This document shows, piece by piece, positions 1 to 8,927 of a stretch of DNA of 64,000 nucleotides; the first letter of the stretch is position 1, and each line of letters begins with the position of its first letter. Origin of the DNA: Aliikangiella marina (GTDB lineage: Bacteria > Pseudomonadota > Gammaproteobacteria > Enterobacterales > Kangiellaceae); the NCBI RefSeq assembly GCF_007004765.1, contig NZ_VIKR01000007.1:62001-126000 (forward strand). Reading direction: 5' to 3'. The notes under the pieces are model-generated. The model worked only from the letters and a program-made list of their open reading frames with translations, did not search any database and was not told the DNA's origin. The position numbers and the translations under genes were made by a program.

Positions 1-323
1 GACACGGTTATTGCTTTTTCGGTCGGGTTTTCAATAACCCAATGACTTTTATTTTTACGTTGCCAGTTTAAATTTTTTCCGACTTTAGATGTCGCCTTAA
101 AATTCCTAATACCATTAGCTTGATTTATCAGTTTATAGTTTCCGGTACGCCAGGTTGGTAACAGTACATCGATTGATTCCATTCCAGCAGGAATAATCAT
201 CTTAACTTGTGCTGTGTGATGCGCGGGATCGTTAATGTCAATGAAATATTTAACGGAAGCAAATAGCGGTGTTGAGACACATAACACTAGAAAACCGAGA
301 AAATTTTTAGTCATCGAATGCAT
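1..323 (-). CDS. M61-family peptidase, N-terminal part (cut by window edge)
   Basis: This gene starts at 323 and runs leftward off the window, so only about 107 N-terminal residues are visible. They show a signal peptide (hydrophobic run ending near LFA-S) followed by a beta-rich segment containing Y-F-I-D-I-N-D-P-x-H-H and L-P-T-W-R-T-G-N-Y. That spacing matches the N-terminal domain of M61 (glycyl aminopeptidase-like) peptidases, which have a PDZ domain and a zinc HExxH site further on, outside this window. An in-frame ATG at 314 is an alternative start; neither has a strong ribosome-binding site. The gene is divergent from the methyltransferase at 460. The family call rests only on the N-terminal domain. 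Confidence 0.65.
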   Translation of the reverse strand, partial: MHSMTKNFLGFLVLCVSTPLFASVKYFIDINDPAHHTAQVKMIIPAGMESIDVLLPTWRTGNYKLINQANGIRNFKATSKVGKNLNWQRKNKSHWVIENPTEKAITV

Positions 324-459
324 TTTACTGTTCTTATAGGATAAATTGATTCGCAATATTCTAAATCAATACCTCAAGGGGTGATAGTTCGTAATGTAAC
401 ACTTAGTGATAATTCTGCTTATTCGCGTAGAATCTTGTTATATTTAGCATTCAGACAAA

Positions 460-1083
460 ATGAGTCAATTTATGAAACCTTTTTCAGAAGCCTGTGAAAG
501 AAATAAAGTTCCAATACTGGATGTCATTACCCCTCTCCTTAAGAGTTGCTCTGAACTACTCGAAATTGGTAGTGGAAGCGGCCAACATGCGGTTTACTTT
601 GCCGAAAAACTCCCCCATCTAATTTGGCAAACATCTGATCGAAGCGATAATCATTGGGCGATAAACCTGTGGATTGATGAAGCTAATTCTAAAAATATCA
701 AGCGGCCATTTGAGCTCGATGTTACTCAAAACCACTGGCCTGAGTCTAAATTTGATGCCGTTTTCACTGCAAATACCGCGCACATCATGCCGTGGGAAGC
801 TGTTGTAGCTATGATAAAAGGAGTCGGAAACCTGTTAGGAAAGAACGGATTATTTATAATTTACGGTCCTTTCAATTACCAAGGACAGTTTACCAGTGAA
901 AGCAACGCCCGGTTTGAAATGTGGTTAAAAGAGCAAGCACAACATCAAGGAATTAGAGACTTTGAAGCGTTTGAAGAGCAGGCAAATGAAGTTGGACTGG
1001 AATTGGTAAATGATATTGAAATGCCGGCTAATAATCGGGTATTGGTGTTTTCAAAATTGTGCGACGGTTCTAAAAAACCTTAA
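460..1083 (+). CDS. DUF938 class I SAM-dependent methyltransferase
   Basis: This 207-residue protein begins with the family hallmark K-P-F-S-E-A-C-E-R-N-K and carries the SAM-binding glycine loop LEIGSGSGQHAVYFA near residues 35-50. An acidic residue follows the next strand (TSDRSDNH). DUF938 proteins are full-length at about 200 residues and are predicted methyltransferases; the substrate is unknown. An internal ATG at 472 gives the usual family start (MKPF) and is equally plausible, since neither start has a clear Shine-Dalgarno sequence. The gene stands alone between a divergent M61-type peptidase and the secreted protease, so context does not suggest a substrate. Confidence 0.85.
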   Translation: MSQFMKPFSEACERNKVPILDVITPLLKSCSELLEIGSGSGQHAVYFAEKLPHLIWQTSDRSDNHWAINLWIDEANSKNIKRPFELDVTQNHWPESKFDAVFTANTAHIMPWEAVVAMIKGVGNLLGKNGLFIIYGPFNYQGQFTSESNARFEMWLKEQAQHQGIRDFEAFEEQANEVGLELVNDIEMPANNRVLVFSKLCDGSKKP

Positions 1084-1205
1084 ATTTAATACCTTTTCTG
1101 TACTTTCTCAGAAAATGTTTAGCTGTAAGGTGAATATTCACTGCCCATTCTGCTGTAGTGAACCTATACTTACCAATCAGTTTTAAATTAGTAAATGGTC
1201 ATCCT

Positions 1206-3941
1206 ATGAAGTTAAAACCATTATCCTTACTTGTAGCCAGTGCACTAACAATCGCTACACAAGTTCAAGCAAATTCTTTCAATACAATAGAGTCGCTTTC
1301 TGAAGACGATAAACCTATAAGCTTAGATTTAAAGTTAAGTAAACAGATTCCAATTGCCAAGGCTTCAAAATATGACTTAGACAAATTAGTTGCTCAAGAT
1401 GAAATACGGGAAAAGGAGGGGCTACCACTAAGATTCGCAGTCCCATTTGGAAATATAAAAAACCTAAAAGATAAAGGAATTTGGGAAAAAAATAAAAACT
1501 TCTCGACTTGGCGCCTTAAACTCTCATCGGAACAGGCTAAATCGATTAACATAGGGTTAAAAAATCTTTTTTTGCCGAAGGGAGCAAAGCTATATATATA
1601 TGATGGCGATTACGAAACAATACTGGGGCCATACACTCACAAGGATAACAAGAATCATAAGCAACTGTGGACGCCTGTAATCGAATCGAACCTTGTAACG
1701 ATTGAGTTCAATGTTCCTAATGAACTAAAGCATCTATTAAAATTCGATTTCGTTAGCGTTAACCAAGGATACCGAAGTATTCAGAAGAATGAGTTGAACA
1801 AATCAGGTAGTTGTAACAACGATGTTGTTTGCCCTGAGGCTGACGGATGGCGAGATGAAATTCGTTCAGTTGCAAGATACACACATAGCGGTGTTTTCCT
1901 TTGTACCGGCACCCTAATAAATAACGTACTTCAAAATAGAAAACCATACTTTTTAACAGCTAATCACTGTGGTGTAGACCAAGTAAATAGCCCATCAATG
2001 GTTTTTTATTGGAACTATGAAACCTCGACTTGTCAGGGAACGCCAGATGGAAGCCTAACCCAGTTTCAAAATGGAGCGGCATATCGTTCGGGATTTGAAC
2101 CGGCAGACTCGACGCTGGTTGAACTTGACACTGTCCCACCATCATCTTTCAATACTCATTGGGCAGGATGGGACAATAGTGCGGCCGTACCTGCTTCAGC
2201 AGTTGGAATACATCACCCCTCAGGCGACGAAAAGAGAATCAGTTTCGACAATGACCCTCTTACTGTTACTTTTTTTTCTCAGAGCAATGTCAGCCCAAAT
2301 GGAACACACTTCAGAGTTGGCAATTGGGAAGATGGAACCACAGAAGGCGGATCTTCTGGCTCGGGAATCTGGAATGCAGACAAAAGGCTGGTAGGCACAC
2401 TTCACGGTGGCAGCGCTTCATGCGATGCTCCAAATGCGCCTGATTGGTACGGTCGACTTCATATTCAGTGGACAGGAGATAATTCTCCTCAAACAGAACT
2501 AAAGCACTGGTTGGACCCCCAGAACTCAAATACAGTAACTTTAGATGGTATAGACGGTTGCGCGGCACCTATTGTAAGCATCACGAGTTCTCCTGCTTCA
2601 GCTCAACTAAATGAAACTGTAAATTTCACCTCCAGTGTTTCCGGCGGAACCGGCCCGTACACAGTTGAATGGGATTTTAATGATGATGGGTTAGTTGACT
2701 CTACAGAACAAAACCCATCTTTCTCGTATGGCTTTTTTCATCAAGGAAACGTCAGGTTAACTGCTATAGGTGCTAATAACTGTGCAGGTGTAGATACTGC
2801 GGCCATAACTATCAACAACGGCTCGAATGAAGCATTTCCTGCGAACGCTGAGGTTCCCCAGGGCTGGAGTAGACCTTCTGCAGCAAATGAGACCTGGGCA
2901 GTCTCAAGTGACGATGCATTTGAAGGAAGCTTAAATCTAAAAGCTGGAACTGTAACAGACAATCAAACGGCATCAATAGAAGTCACTGAAACTTTTGACC
3001 AAGCCAACAGCTTCGTCAGCTTTGCCCTCAAAGTCTCTTCTGAAGCTGGGTACGATTTCCTTAAGTTTTATATCGATGGTGAGGAAGTGGGTGAATGGAG
3101 TGGTGATGTAGATTGGTCTACTGTATATTACCCTTTAACTACAGGGACTCACACTTTACGTTGGAGCTATATTAAAGACGAGAATGTCGGGGAAGGCAGT
3201 GACACTGCTTGGATCGACGCTGTCACAGGTATTCCGTTCACTGCAGCTAACGAAGCACCTTCAGCGCAAGTAGCTGAATCAAGCATCAATACAGTTGAAG
3301 GAACCAACGTAACATTGGATGCTAGTAGTAGTACAGATCCTGAAGGTGACACCTTATCGTTCACTTGGACTCAAACCGCGGGTCCATCCGTCACCTTAAA
3401 CTCAAGCGATTCTGCTACGGCTAACTTTGACGCTCCAGCAGTTGTCCAATCGACTACTCTTGAATTCCGGGTAACTGTAACTGACACCAGTAACAACACG
3501 GATATCGAAACAGTCAGTGTCATCGTTGCTGATGAAGCAAATAACCAAGCGCCAACTGCATCTGTCGCTCAAATGATGATGAACGCAAACGAATCAACAA
3601 CTGTATCGCTTGATGCCTCTTCCAGTTCGGATCCAAATGGTGATGCCCTTACTTTCGAATGGACTCAAACTGGTGGAATTGGTGTTACTTTGACTGGTGC
3701 GGACTCTGCAACAGCAACTTTCAGTGCTCCCGAAGTTTCAAGTAATACAACCCTGAATTTCACTGTCACTGTATCAGATGCAGTGGGAGCTAGCGACACT
3801 GCTCAAGTTACTGTAACAATCGTTGATACGACAGAACCACCACCTCAGGACAACAATAACAGTAGCAGTGGCGGCGGAGCATTGTCTCTATTATTACTAC
3901 TTGGCCTTCTCCCGCTTACACGCAGAAGTAGGTTAAAATAA
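1206..3941 (+). CDS. Secreted trypsin-like serine protease with PKD-type domains and GlyGly-CTERM tail
   Basis: This exported protease is 911 residues from the ATG at 1206, which directly precedes a signal peptide ending near QVQA-N. A GTG at 1158 would add 16 residues before the signal and is less likely. The peptidase domain (about 210-450) resembles lysyl-endopeptidase-like trypsins: catalytic His about 254 (TANHCG), Asp about 301 (ADSTLVELD), Ser about 384 (GGSSGSG). A PKD domain (about 455-535), a jelly-roll-like segment and two further Ig/PKD-like repeats follow. The C-terminus has a Ser/Gly-rich linker, a Leu-rich membrane segment and an RRSR basic end, the GlyGly-CTERM pattern processed by rhombosortase before surface release. 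Substrate specificity cannot be read from the sequence. Confidence 0.88.
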   Translation: MKLKPLSLLVASALTIATQVQANSFNTIESLSEDDKPISLDLKLSKQIPIAKASKYDLDKLVAQDEIREKEGLPLRFAVPFGNIKNLKDKGIWEKNKNFSTWRLKLSSEQAKSINIGLKNLFLPKGAKLYIYDGDYETILGPYTHKDNKNHKQLWTPVIESNLVTIEFNVPNELKHLLKFDFVSVNQGYRSIQKNELNKSGSCNNDVVCPEADGWRDEIRSVARYTHSGVFLCTGTLINNVLQNRKPYFLTANHCGVDQVNSPSMVFYWNYETSTCQGTPDGSLTQFQNGAAYRSGFEPADSTLVELDTVPPSSFNTHWAGWDNSAAVPASAVGIHHPSGDEKRISFDNDPLTVTFFSQSNVSPNGTHFRVGNWEDGTTEGGSSGSGIWNADKRLVGTLHGGSASCDAPNAPDWYGRLHIQWTGDNSPQTELKHWLDPQNSNTVTLDGIDGCAAPIVSITSSPASAQLNETVNFTSSVSGGTGPYTVEWDFNDDGLVDSTEQNPSFSYGFFHQGNVRLTAIGANNCAGVDTAAITINNGSNEAFPANAEVPQGWSRPSAANETWAVSSDDAFEGSLNLKAGTVTDNQTASIEVTETFDQANSFVSFALKVSSEAGYDFLKFYIDGEEVGEWSGDVDWSTVYYPLTTGTHTLRWSYIKDENVGEGSDTAWIDAVTGIPFTAANEAPSAQVAESSINTVEGTNVTLDASSSTDPEGDTLSFTWTQTAGPSVTLNSSDSATANFDAPAVVQSTTLEFRVTVTDTSNNTDIETVSVIVADEANNQAPTASVAQMMMNANESTTVSLDASSSSDPNGDALTFEWTQTGGIGVTLTGADSATATFSAPEVSSNTTLNFTVTVSDAVGASDTAQVTVTIVDTTEPPPQDNNNSSSGGGALSLLLLLGLLPLTRRSRLK

Positions 3942-3945
3942 AATT

Positions 3946-3965
3946 AGGGGCGGTTTACCGCCCCT
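3946..3965 (+). terminator. Hairpin after the secreted protease
   Basis: AGGGGCGG and CCGCCCCT form a perfect 8-bp stem around a TTTA loop, five bases after the protease stop codon, followed by a pyrimidine-rich CTTTCC. The short T-run makes it a moderate intrinsic terminator; the next gene starts 20 bases later. Confidence 0.65.
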
Positions 3966-3985
3966 CTTTCCTAAAGGAATATCTT

Positions 3986-4348
3986 GTGGTTAAAAATATA
4001 GTACTACTTGGATTAATTCTGATTGCAACACTTTTGACTAATGGTTGCAGTAACAACAATACTGCGCCTACTCAACCGGCTGCTATCGCAAAGCTATTAG
4101 ATAAACAGGGAGAGATCGTTGGAACAACCACTGATGAAAAAAGAATTCAAAAGATTGTTCATATATTGAATGAACGAAAAGAGTTGAAAGAAAAACTGCT
4201 ACCTATTTTCGAATATGAAGTCCAAGTTAAGGAACAAAAGTGGCTACTAACAACAAACGGATATATCCGTGATAATAGTAAAAATAATGGAAAGATTTAT
4301 AAGCTTAAGAACACAAAGAAAATTATCGAACTAATTAGTGTTAAATAA
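3986..4348 (+). CDS. Small lipoprotein of unknown function
   Basis: This 120-residue protein starts at a GTG, with an AAAGGA ribosome-binding site about 9 bases upstream. It has a lipoprotein signal peptide with lipobox LTNGC (Cys about 21). The mature part is short, charged and lysine-rich, with no motif I recognise. The pattern 'GEIVGTTTDEKRIQKIVHILNERKE' suggests a small alpha/beta fold. It lies just after the protease gene, separated by a hairpin. Its stop codon directly abuts the stop codon of the convergent YibQ-like gene, with no bases between. Confidence 0.7.
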   Translation: MVKNIVLLGLILIATLLTNGCSNNNTAPTQPAAIAKLLDKQGEIVGTTTDEKRIQKIVHILNERKELKEKLLPIFEYEVQVKEQKWLLTTNGYIRDNSKNNGKIYKLKNTKKIIELISVK

Positions 4349-5170
4349 CTACTTTGTATCCATAGCCTGGGATTGATGAGCCATAGTTGATTGAGTTTCT
4401 TCGTCTTTGATTAATTTACTTAATCTTACAAAGCGAAACTTTTCTTTGAACAACGGCATTTGCTCTCTCAAAAACGCCAAAGTCTCAGGATAAGGGTGGC
4501 ATATCACAACCACCTCACCACGGCGTTTGGCGATACGCATCGCTTGGGTCATTCGCTGCTCGATAAGCTCACTTAGATTATCCTTTTGTCCCAGTGAGTG
4601 ATGATCTAAAAAAACATCCCTACCTATCGTTGGTAATCCAATATCGGAAGCTACATCCTGTGCAACAGAGGAAACTGTTGTCTTCGAGTCCAAGAAATAC
4701 CAACCATTTTGCTTGGCACTTTCCATCACCCAGCGCATTCTCTCTTCATCCACCGTTAACAGACTCCCCATGTGATTATTAAACCCCACAATATTCGGTA
4801 TCGATGATGCGCTATCAAGAAAAGTATCGAGCAATTGCTGTTTCTCCATATCCGCGAACAATGCGCCAGGGCCGAGTAAGTCAGGTCGGGTGGTTGCTTC
4901 CATTGGCAAATGCATAATCACCTCATGGCCATTAGCCCGGGCAAACTCAGCAATTGGTTTTGCGTGAGGCGTATGCGGCAAAATCGCAGCCGTAAACTCT
5001 CCAGATAGTGATAACAGCTGACGAGCAATCACTGAATTATCACCCAAGTCATCAATGACAATTGATAGCTTAGGCTTGGTTTGAGCCTTAGCAGTAGCAT
5101 CAAGACTTTTCGCAATTGATTGAAAAGCAAACGAAAATAGCAGCGATATCAGAACAAATTTAAACTTCAT
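4349..5170 (-). CDS. Divergent polysaccharide deacetylase family protein (YibQ-like)
   Basis: From the ATG at 5170 this is a 273-residue secreted protein with a signal peptide (MKFKFVLISLLFSFAFQSIA). An upstream in-frame start at 5230 would overlap the preceding gene and precede the signal, so it is disfavoured. The catalytic-type core is visible: LSIVIDDLGDN, HEVIMHLPMEA, NHMGS, FLDSKT and ICHPYPETL. These match the divergent polysaccharide deacetylase family (DUF610, E. coli YibQ). Activity is not well established for this family; a role in peptidoglycan or envelope polysaccharide is inferred. It follows the S41 peptidase gene by 13 bases, the conserved ctpA-yibQ order, and is probably cotranscribed. 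Confidence 0.88.
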   Translation of the reverse strand: MKFKFVLISLLFSFAFQSIAKSLDATAKAQTKPKLSIVIDDLGDNSVIARQLLSLSGEFTAAILPHTPHAKPIAEFARANGHEVIMHLPMEATTRPDLLGPGALFADMEKQQLLDTFLDSASSIPNIVGFNNHMGSLLTVDEERMRWVMESAKQNGWYFLDSKTTVSSVAQDVASDIGLPTIGRDVFLDHHSLGQKDNLSELIEQRMTQAMRIAKRRGEVVVICHPYPETLAFLREQMPLFKEKFRFVRLSKLIKDEETQSTMAHQSQAMDTK

Positions 5171-5183
5171 TAGGGCGCAATTG

Positions 5184-6371
5184 TTATTGTTTAAGCAGAA
5201 TATTATAGGCTTGAAGCAGCTGTGGGTCATCGAGCAAGCTCACATTATATGAATTGACGCGCTTTTGCTGATCAAACTTTATATCGGGTTTTATGCCAAC
5301 ATCTTGAATTCGGTTACCCAGTGGCGAGTAGTATTCTGCGGTCGTTATCTTCATTCCTGACTCGTAATTGAGGGGTATTAAGGTTTGAATTGAACCTTTT
5401 CCATAGGATGTTTCACCGAGTACCACCGCTTTTCCGTGGTCTTTCAAGGCGGCGGCTAAAATTTCGCTGGCCGATGCCGATCCTTTATTTATTACTACGA
5501 CAACCTTTAGATCACTGAATGGTGCGGCTTGTTTCGCATAGAATATTTCATTCGCATCATCCGTTCTGCCTGAAGATATCAGCAAGGTTCCCTCTGGGAT
5601 GAATAAGTCGGACAATTCTACCGCGACGTCCATTACGCCTCCTGGATTGTCTCGCAAATCAAGAATTAAGTTAGCAATTGCGTTTTCTTCTGACAAAGAT
5701 GTAATGGCATTTTTAAATTCTTCGACACTGTGCATGGTGAAAGAGGATAGGCCCACATACGCGGTGCGGTTAGGTAAGCTTTGGCTGGCTACACTTGCAA
5801 TAACAATCACTTCACGTTGCAAAGCGATGTCTTTCGGCTTGGCAAATTTTGCAGCAGCGACGGTCAGTATAACCGTGGAATCGATCGGACCTTTTAGTTT
5901 AGTCAGCGCTTCCGAAACCGGTAGATATTGGATTGCTTCTTTATCAATATGGGTAACAATCATTCCCGGTTCAATACCCGCCTTGTCAGCCGGACCTCCA
6001 GAAACAACTTCGACTACCTCTATGCCATACTTATGATCATTAAAACTTAAACCCACCCCTTCGTACTCGCCAACATTATCAGTATTGAACTGTCTGAGGT
6101 CGTCAGGAGAAAGGTAACGAGAATGTACATCTAGGCTGCTGACCATGCCACTAATTGCCGCGCGAATAAGGTCGACATCCTCAACATCATCTACGTAGGA
6201 AGATTTGATCTGGAAGTAAGCTTCACTGAAAGCCTTGAGCTCGCTAAGCGGTAGTTCTTGTTTTACTTGCTCACTATTTTTTGCTGAAGTAGATGTAACA
6301 TAAAACGCCAACGCCATGACAAGCAGAGAAAAAAGACAGTTTCTTGATTGTTGCCAATGATTTATTCGCAT
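5184..6371 (-). CDS. ctpA: S41-family C-terminal processing peptidase (CtpA type)
   Basis: This periplasmic peptidase is 395 residues from the ATG at 6371, which precedes the signal or anchor segment and has GGGCGG just upstream. An earlier in-frame start at 6425 adds an implausible basic leader. Domains in order are signal (about 1-30), a helical segment (SYVDDVEDVDLIRAAISGMV), PDZ (about 95-180) and the S41 catalytic core. The core contains INKGSASASEI (nucleophile Ser) and GETSYGKGSIQT (general-base Lys). These enzymes cleave envelope proteins from the C-terminal side and often tune murein hydrolases. The YibQ-like gene follows 13 bases later. Expected neighbours gpmI and envC are not upstream here. 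Confidence 0.92.
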   Translation of the reverse strand: MRINHWQQSRNCLFSLLVMALAFYVTSTSAKNSEQVKQELPLSELKAFSEAYFQIKSSYVDDVEDVDLIRAAISGMVSSLDVHSRYLSPDDLRQFNTDNVGEYEGVGLSFNDHKYGIEVVEVVSGGPADKAGIEPGMIVTHIDKEAIQYLPVSEALTKLKGPIDSTVILTVAAAKFAKPKDIALQREVIVIASVASQSLPNRTAYVGLSSFTMHSVEEFKNAITSLSEENAIANLILDLRDNPGGVMDVAVELSDLFIPEGTLLISSGRTDDANEIFYAKQAAPFSDLKVVVVINKGSASASEILAAALKDHGKAVVLGETSYGKGSIQTLIPLNYESGMKITTAEYYSPLGNRIQDVGIKPDIKFDQQKRVNSYNVSLLDDPQLLQAYNILLKQ

Positions 6372-6458
6372 TACGCCGCCCTTGTTGAATCGCCTCAATA
6401 ACAGCGCTCGATCAATAATCACCAATGCGCTCTGTTTAAATATAGCGGAGCTAGCGAT

Positions 6459-7055
6459 TTACTCCAAAGGATTTTTGGTAAAACACGCTCTTGCCTGGTT
6501 TAACTCAAAAAATGCACGAAGCCCCGGATACTCCTCTCGCCAGTGAATATCACTATGTCTAAAATCAATATACATAAGCGCACTCATGAGATTGATATGT
6601 AAAATCGTAAATTCTTCGGGAATTAAGTCTAACTTCGACTCAACATAGCCAAGTGTGCGATTAACCGCTTCGGTTTGCCGGCGCCACCAGAACTCACTCT
6701 TAATGCCCTCAGATTCGCGCATGAACTCCATCCGTCTATCGACGAGCGTATCTATCAAGCCAGAGCAAACTGAATACAGACTTTTTAACCGCCAGTCTGC
6801 ATAAATAGGATTAAATAACGCGCCCTCGGCAAAATTGCCATCTAGGTAATCACAAATGACTTCGCTATCAAGAATATGCTCTCCATGTTCAATCAAGCAG
6901 GGGACTTTTCCCAATGGGTTCGCTGCTATGAACGCTGCGTCATTGTCAAACGGGTGGCTCTCTATTAATTGAACAGCAGACTCAATACCTAATTCGGAGA
7001 TGACCATACGCACACAATTTGCGTAGGGTGAAGACTTAGTGTAAAACAGTTCCAT
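6459..7055 (-). CDS. Glutathione S-transferase family protein
   Basis: This is a 198-residue cytosolic GST-fold protein. The thioredoxin-like N-terminal half (1-80) has the glutathione-site pattern SSPYANCVRM, the cis-Pro motif NPLGKVPCLI and the DSEVICDYL signature; an all-helical C-terminal half follows. Length and motifs fit the YibF-like branch better than maleylacetoacetate isomerase, so I do not assign it to tyrosine breakdown despite hppD and hmgA nearby. AGGGGACACT precedes the start. It is divergent from the membrane protein at 7141. Confidence 0.85.
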   Translation of the reverse strand: MELFYTKSSPYANCVRMVISELGIESAVQLIESHPFDNDAAFIAANPLGKVPCLIEHGEHILDSEVICDYLDGNFAEGALFNPIYADWRLKSLYSVCSGLIDTLVDRRMEFMRESEGIKSEFWWRRQTEAVNRTLGYVESKLDLIPEEFTILHINLMSALMYIDFRHSDIHWREEYPGLRAFFELNQARACFTKNPLE

Positions 7056-7140
7056 AGTGTCCCCTTGATGAAGTCTCTAAATAAATTCGATTAGCGGCAC
7101 AACAATAACAGAATAGAGAGCGATTGTAGTAGTTACGCCT

Positions 7141-7635
7141 ATGCAAACACAAGAAGAAAACTTGCCTGACAATCCGTATGAGTCACCAAAATCTCAGGTT
7201 AGTAACGCCAGTGAAGACCCAGCAATTTATCAAGGTAAAGTTTACAATGGTTTTGCCGTTGCCATAGCTACATTATTTGGTTCTGTTTTGGCGGCTGGAC
7301 TCGTTCTCCATAGTAATTTTACCCACTTCAATAAAAACCTGCAGGCCGGTATCACTGTCGTATTCACTATCATTGCTACCATTGTATTTTTGTTCGCGAG
7401 CCTGTTTGTTAAATACCCCTCGTCCTTAATGTACTTGACCTTTAATTTTGTCTTGGCAATTATCGTATTTCCTTTAACGATAATCTTGCAGGGCGCAGAA
7501 CTTGACGAACACGAAGAAGCCGACTTACCCTTTCACTCGGTTTTTCGGGCTGCGATGATTGGAATTGCCTGTTTATTTGCGATGGGTATGATGCTCGTTT
7601 TTGCTTATACGATGTTTATTATGTCTCAACCTTAA
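7141..7635 (+). CDS. Multi-pass membrane protein of unknown function
   Basis: This 164-residue protein has a soluble N-terminus containing the short motif NPYESP, seen at the N-termini of many uncharacterised bacterial membrane proteins. About four hydrophobic segments follow (about 37-55, 63-83, 90-108 and 135-160). No catalytic motif is visible. The radical SAM gene begins 23 bases after it and may be cotranscribed. Confidence 0.7.
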   Translation: MQTQEENLPDNPYESPKSQVSNASEDPAIYQGKVYNGFAVAIATLFGSVLAAGLVLHSNFTHFNKNLQAGITVVFTIIATIVFLFASLFVKYPSSLMYLTFNFVLAIIVFPLTIILQGAELDEHEEADLPFHSVFRAAMIGIACLFAMGMMLVFAYTMFIMSQP

Positions 7636-7658
7636 AACCCCTCTGTTGAACATCACCT

Positions 7659-8537
7659 ATGAATTACATCGAACCTGTTTTTAGACCACCCAGTGAATGG
7701 AAATCTTACATCTTCCAAATTACCAATGGTTGTTCATGGAACCAATGTACTTTTTGCGAAATGTATACCGCCCCGCAAAAGCGATTTAATTTCAAACCCA
7801 GAGATGCGTATTTGAAAGAGCTCGAAAATGTCAGTCAATTGACCGAACAGCCTCGACGGATATTTTTGGCGGATGGTGATGCTATGACACTTTCAACAAG
7901 AAGACTAAAGCAAGTATTAATTGATATCAGAGAGTTTTTACCGTCGATTAATCGAGTTACCAGCTATTGCCTTCCACGAAATATCATCCATAAATCTGTA
8001 AAAGAATTATTAGAATTGAGGGATCTAGGACTTAAGATGGTCTATGTTGGCTGTGAGTCCGGTGACGACGAGGTGTTGACTAAAGTATCCAAGGGTGAAA
8101 CTTTCAGTTCAACATTAGAAGCATTACAGAAACTTAAAGCCGCCGGAATTAAGTCATCTGTGATGATACTTAATGGTTTAGGGGGCCAATCTTTAAGTCA
8201 TCAGCATGCAGTCAATTCAGCCCGTTTAATGAACGCAGCACAGCCTGAGTACTTATCAACCCTTGTCGTTAGCTTTCCGACAGGAAAAGCTCGATTCCAA
8301 TCGAGTTTTCCTGAATTTAAACCGTTGACACAAAACCAATTATTCCAAGAAATGGAATGGTTACTCAGCGAGCTTGATTTAAAGAAAACAATTTTTCGTT
8401 CAGATCATGCCTCCAACTATCTGGTTCTCAAAGGTGTGTTAGGACAGGACAAAGAAAAATTACTCAATAAAGTCAGAAGCGCTCTTACGTTACCCGGTAC
8501 GATTCCTATACGACAAGAGTGGCAACGAGGTTTATAG
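7659..8537 (+). CDS. Radical SAM protein
   Basis: This 292-residue protein carries the radical SAM cluster motif CSWNQCTFCEMY near residues 25-36 (CxxxxCxxC spacing; Cys 25, 30 and 33 are the apparent ligands). The radical SAM consensus is CxxxCxxC, so the first spacing is one residue longer. Further family features are the LADGDAM strand, GCESGDDEVL and the SVMILNGLGG strand. These match small B12-independent radical SAM proteins annotated only as 'radical SAM protein'. The substrate is unknown and no accessory cluster domain is seen. It follows the membrane protein gene closely. Confidence 0.88.
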   Translation: MNYIEPVFRPPSEWKSYIFQITNGCSWNQCTFCEMYTAPQKRFNFKPRDAYLKELENVSQLTEQPRRIFLADGDAMTLSTRRLKQVLIDIREFLPSINRVTSYCLPRNIIHKSVKELLELRDLGLKMVYVGCESGDDEVLTKVSKGETFSSTLEALQKLKAAGIKSSVMILNGLGGQSLSHQHAVNSARLMNAAQPEYLSTLVVSFPTGKARFQSSFPEFKPLTQNQLFQEMEWLLSELDLKKTIFRSDHASNYLVLKGVLGQDKEKLLNKVRSALTLPGTIPIRQEWQRGL

Positions 8538-8570
8538 CAACCGGATATTTCGAGTGGTCAAACAAAACAA

Positions 8571-8927
8571 TTATTCAAAATAAACAATGGAAAATTGTTT
8601 TTTCACAGTGTCCTTTTTTATCGATTGAAAGCGCCACTTTTTGAAAGCACTTTTTGCCTCTGGTATAAATAGTCCTTTGGGATGTGAGTCTACGACTTTG
8701 ATGTTTACCGGTTCGCCAATCTCGCCAACATTAAATTCAAACATTACCCAACCATTGAGCCCATTCTCTTTTGCCTTTTGGGGATAATACGGGCGAACCT
8801 TGAGGACAGGTTCTAGAATTACACCGCCGAGTTTTTCAGCATCAGGTGGTTCCTGATAAGCAACCTTTTCATAACTAGCGCATGCGCATAAACTCAACAA
8901 ACACAGAGAAAAAAAATATTTAGTCAT
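8571..8927 (-). CDS. TonB C-terminal-domain lipoprotein
   Basis: This 118-residue protein has a lipoprotein signal (LSLCAC lipobox) and then a nearly bare TonB C-terminal domain: PVLKVRPYYPQKAKENGLNGWVMFEF, SHPKGLFIPEAKSAFKKWRF. It lacks the N-terminal membrane anchor and proline-rich spanner of true TonB, so it is unlikely to energise receptors the usual way. Its start overlaps the stop of the TPR gene by one base (TAATG), implying translational coupling within the SRPBCC-TPR-TonB operon. Confidence 0.82.
   Translation of the reverse strand: MTKYFFSLCLLSLCACASYEKVAYQEPPDAEKLGGVILEPVLKVRPYYPQKAKENGLNGWVMFEFNVGEIGEPVNIKVVDSHPKGLFIPEAKSAFKKWRFQSIKKDTVKKQFSIVYFE

Noticed and set aside
6459-7055. 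Maleylacetoacetate isomerase next to hmgA-hppD
   Set aside because: Lacks the zeta-class SSCSxRVR motif and lies five genes away from hppD.
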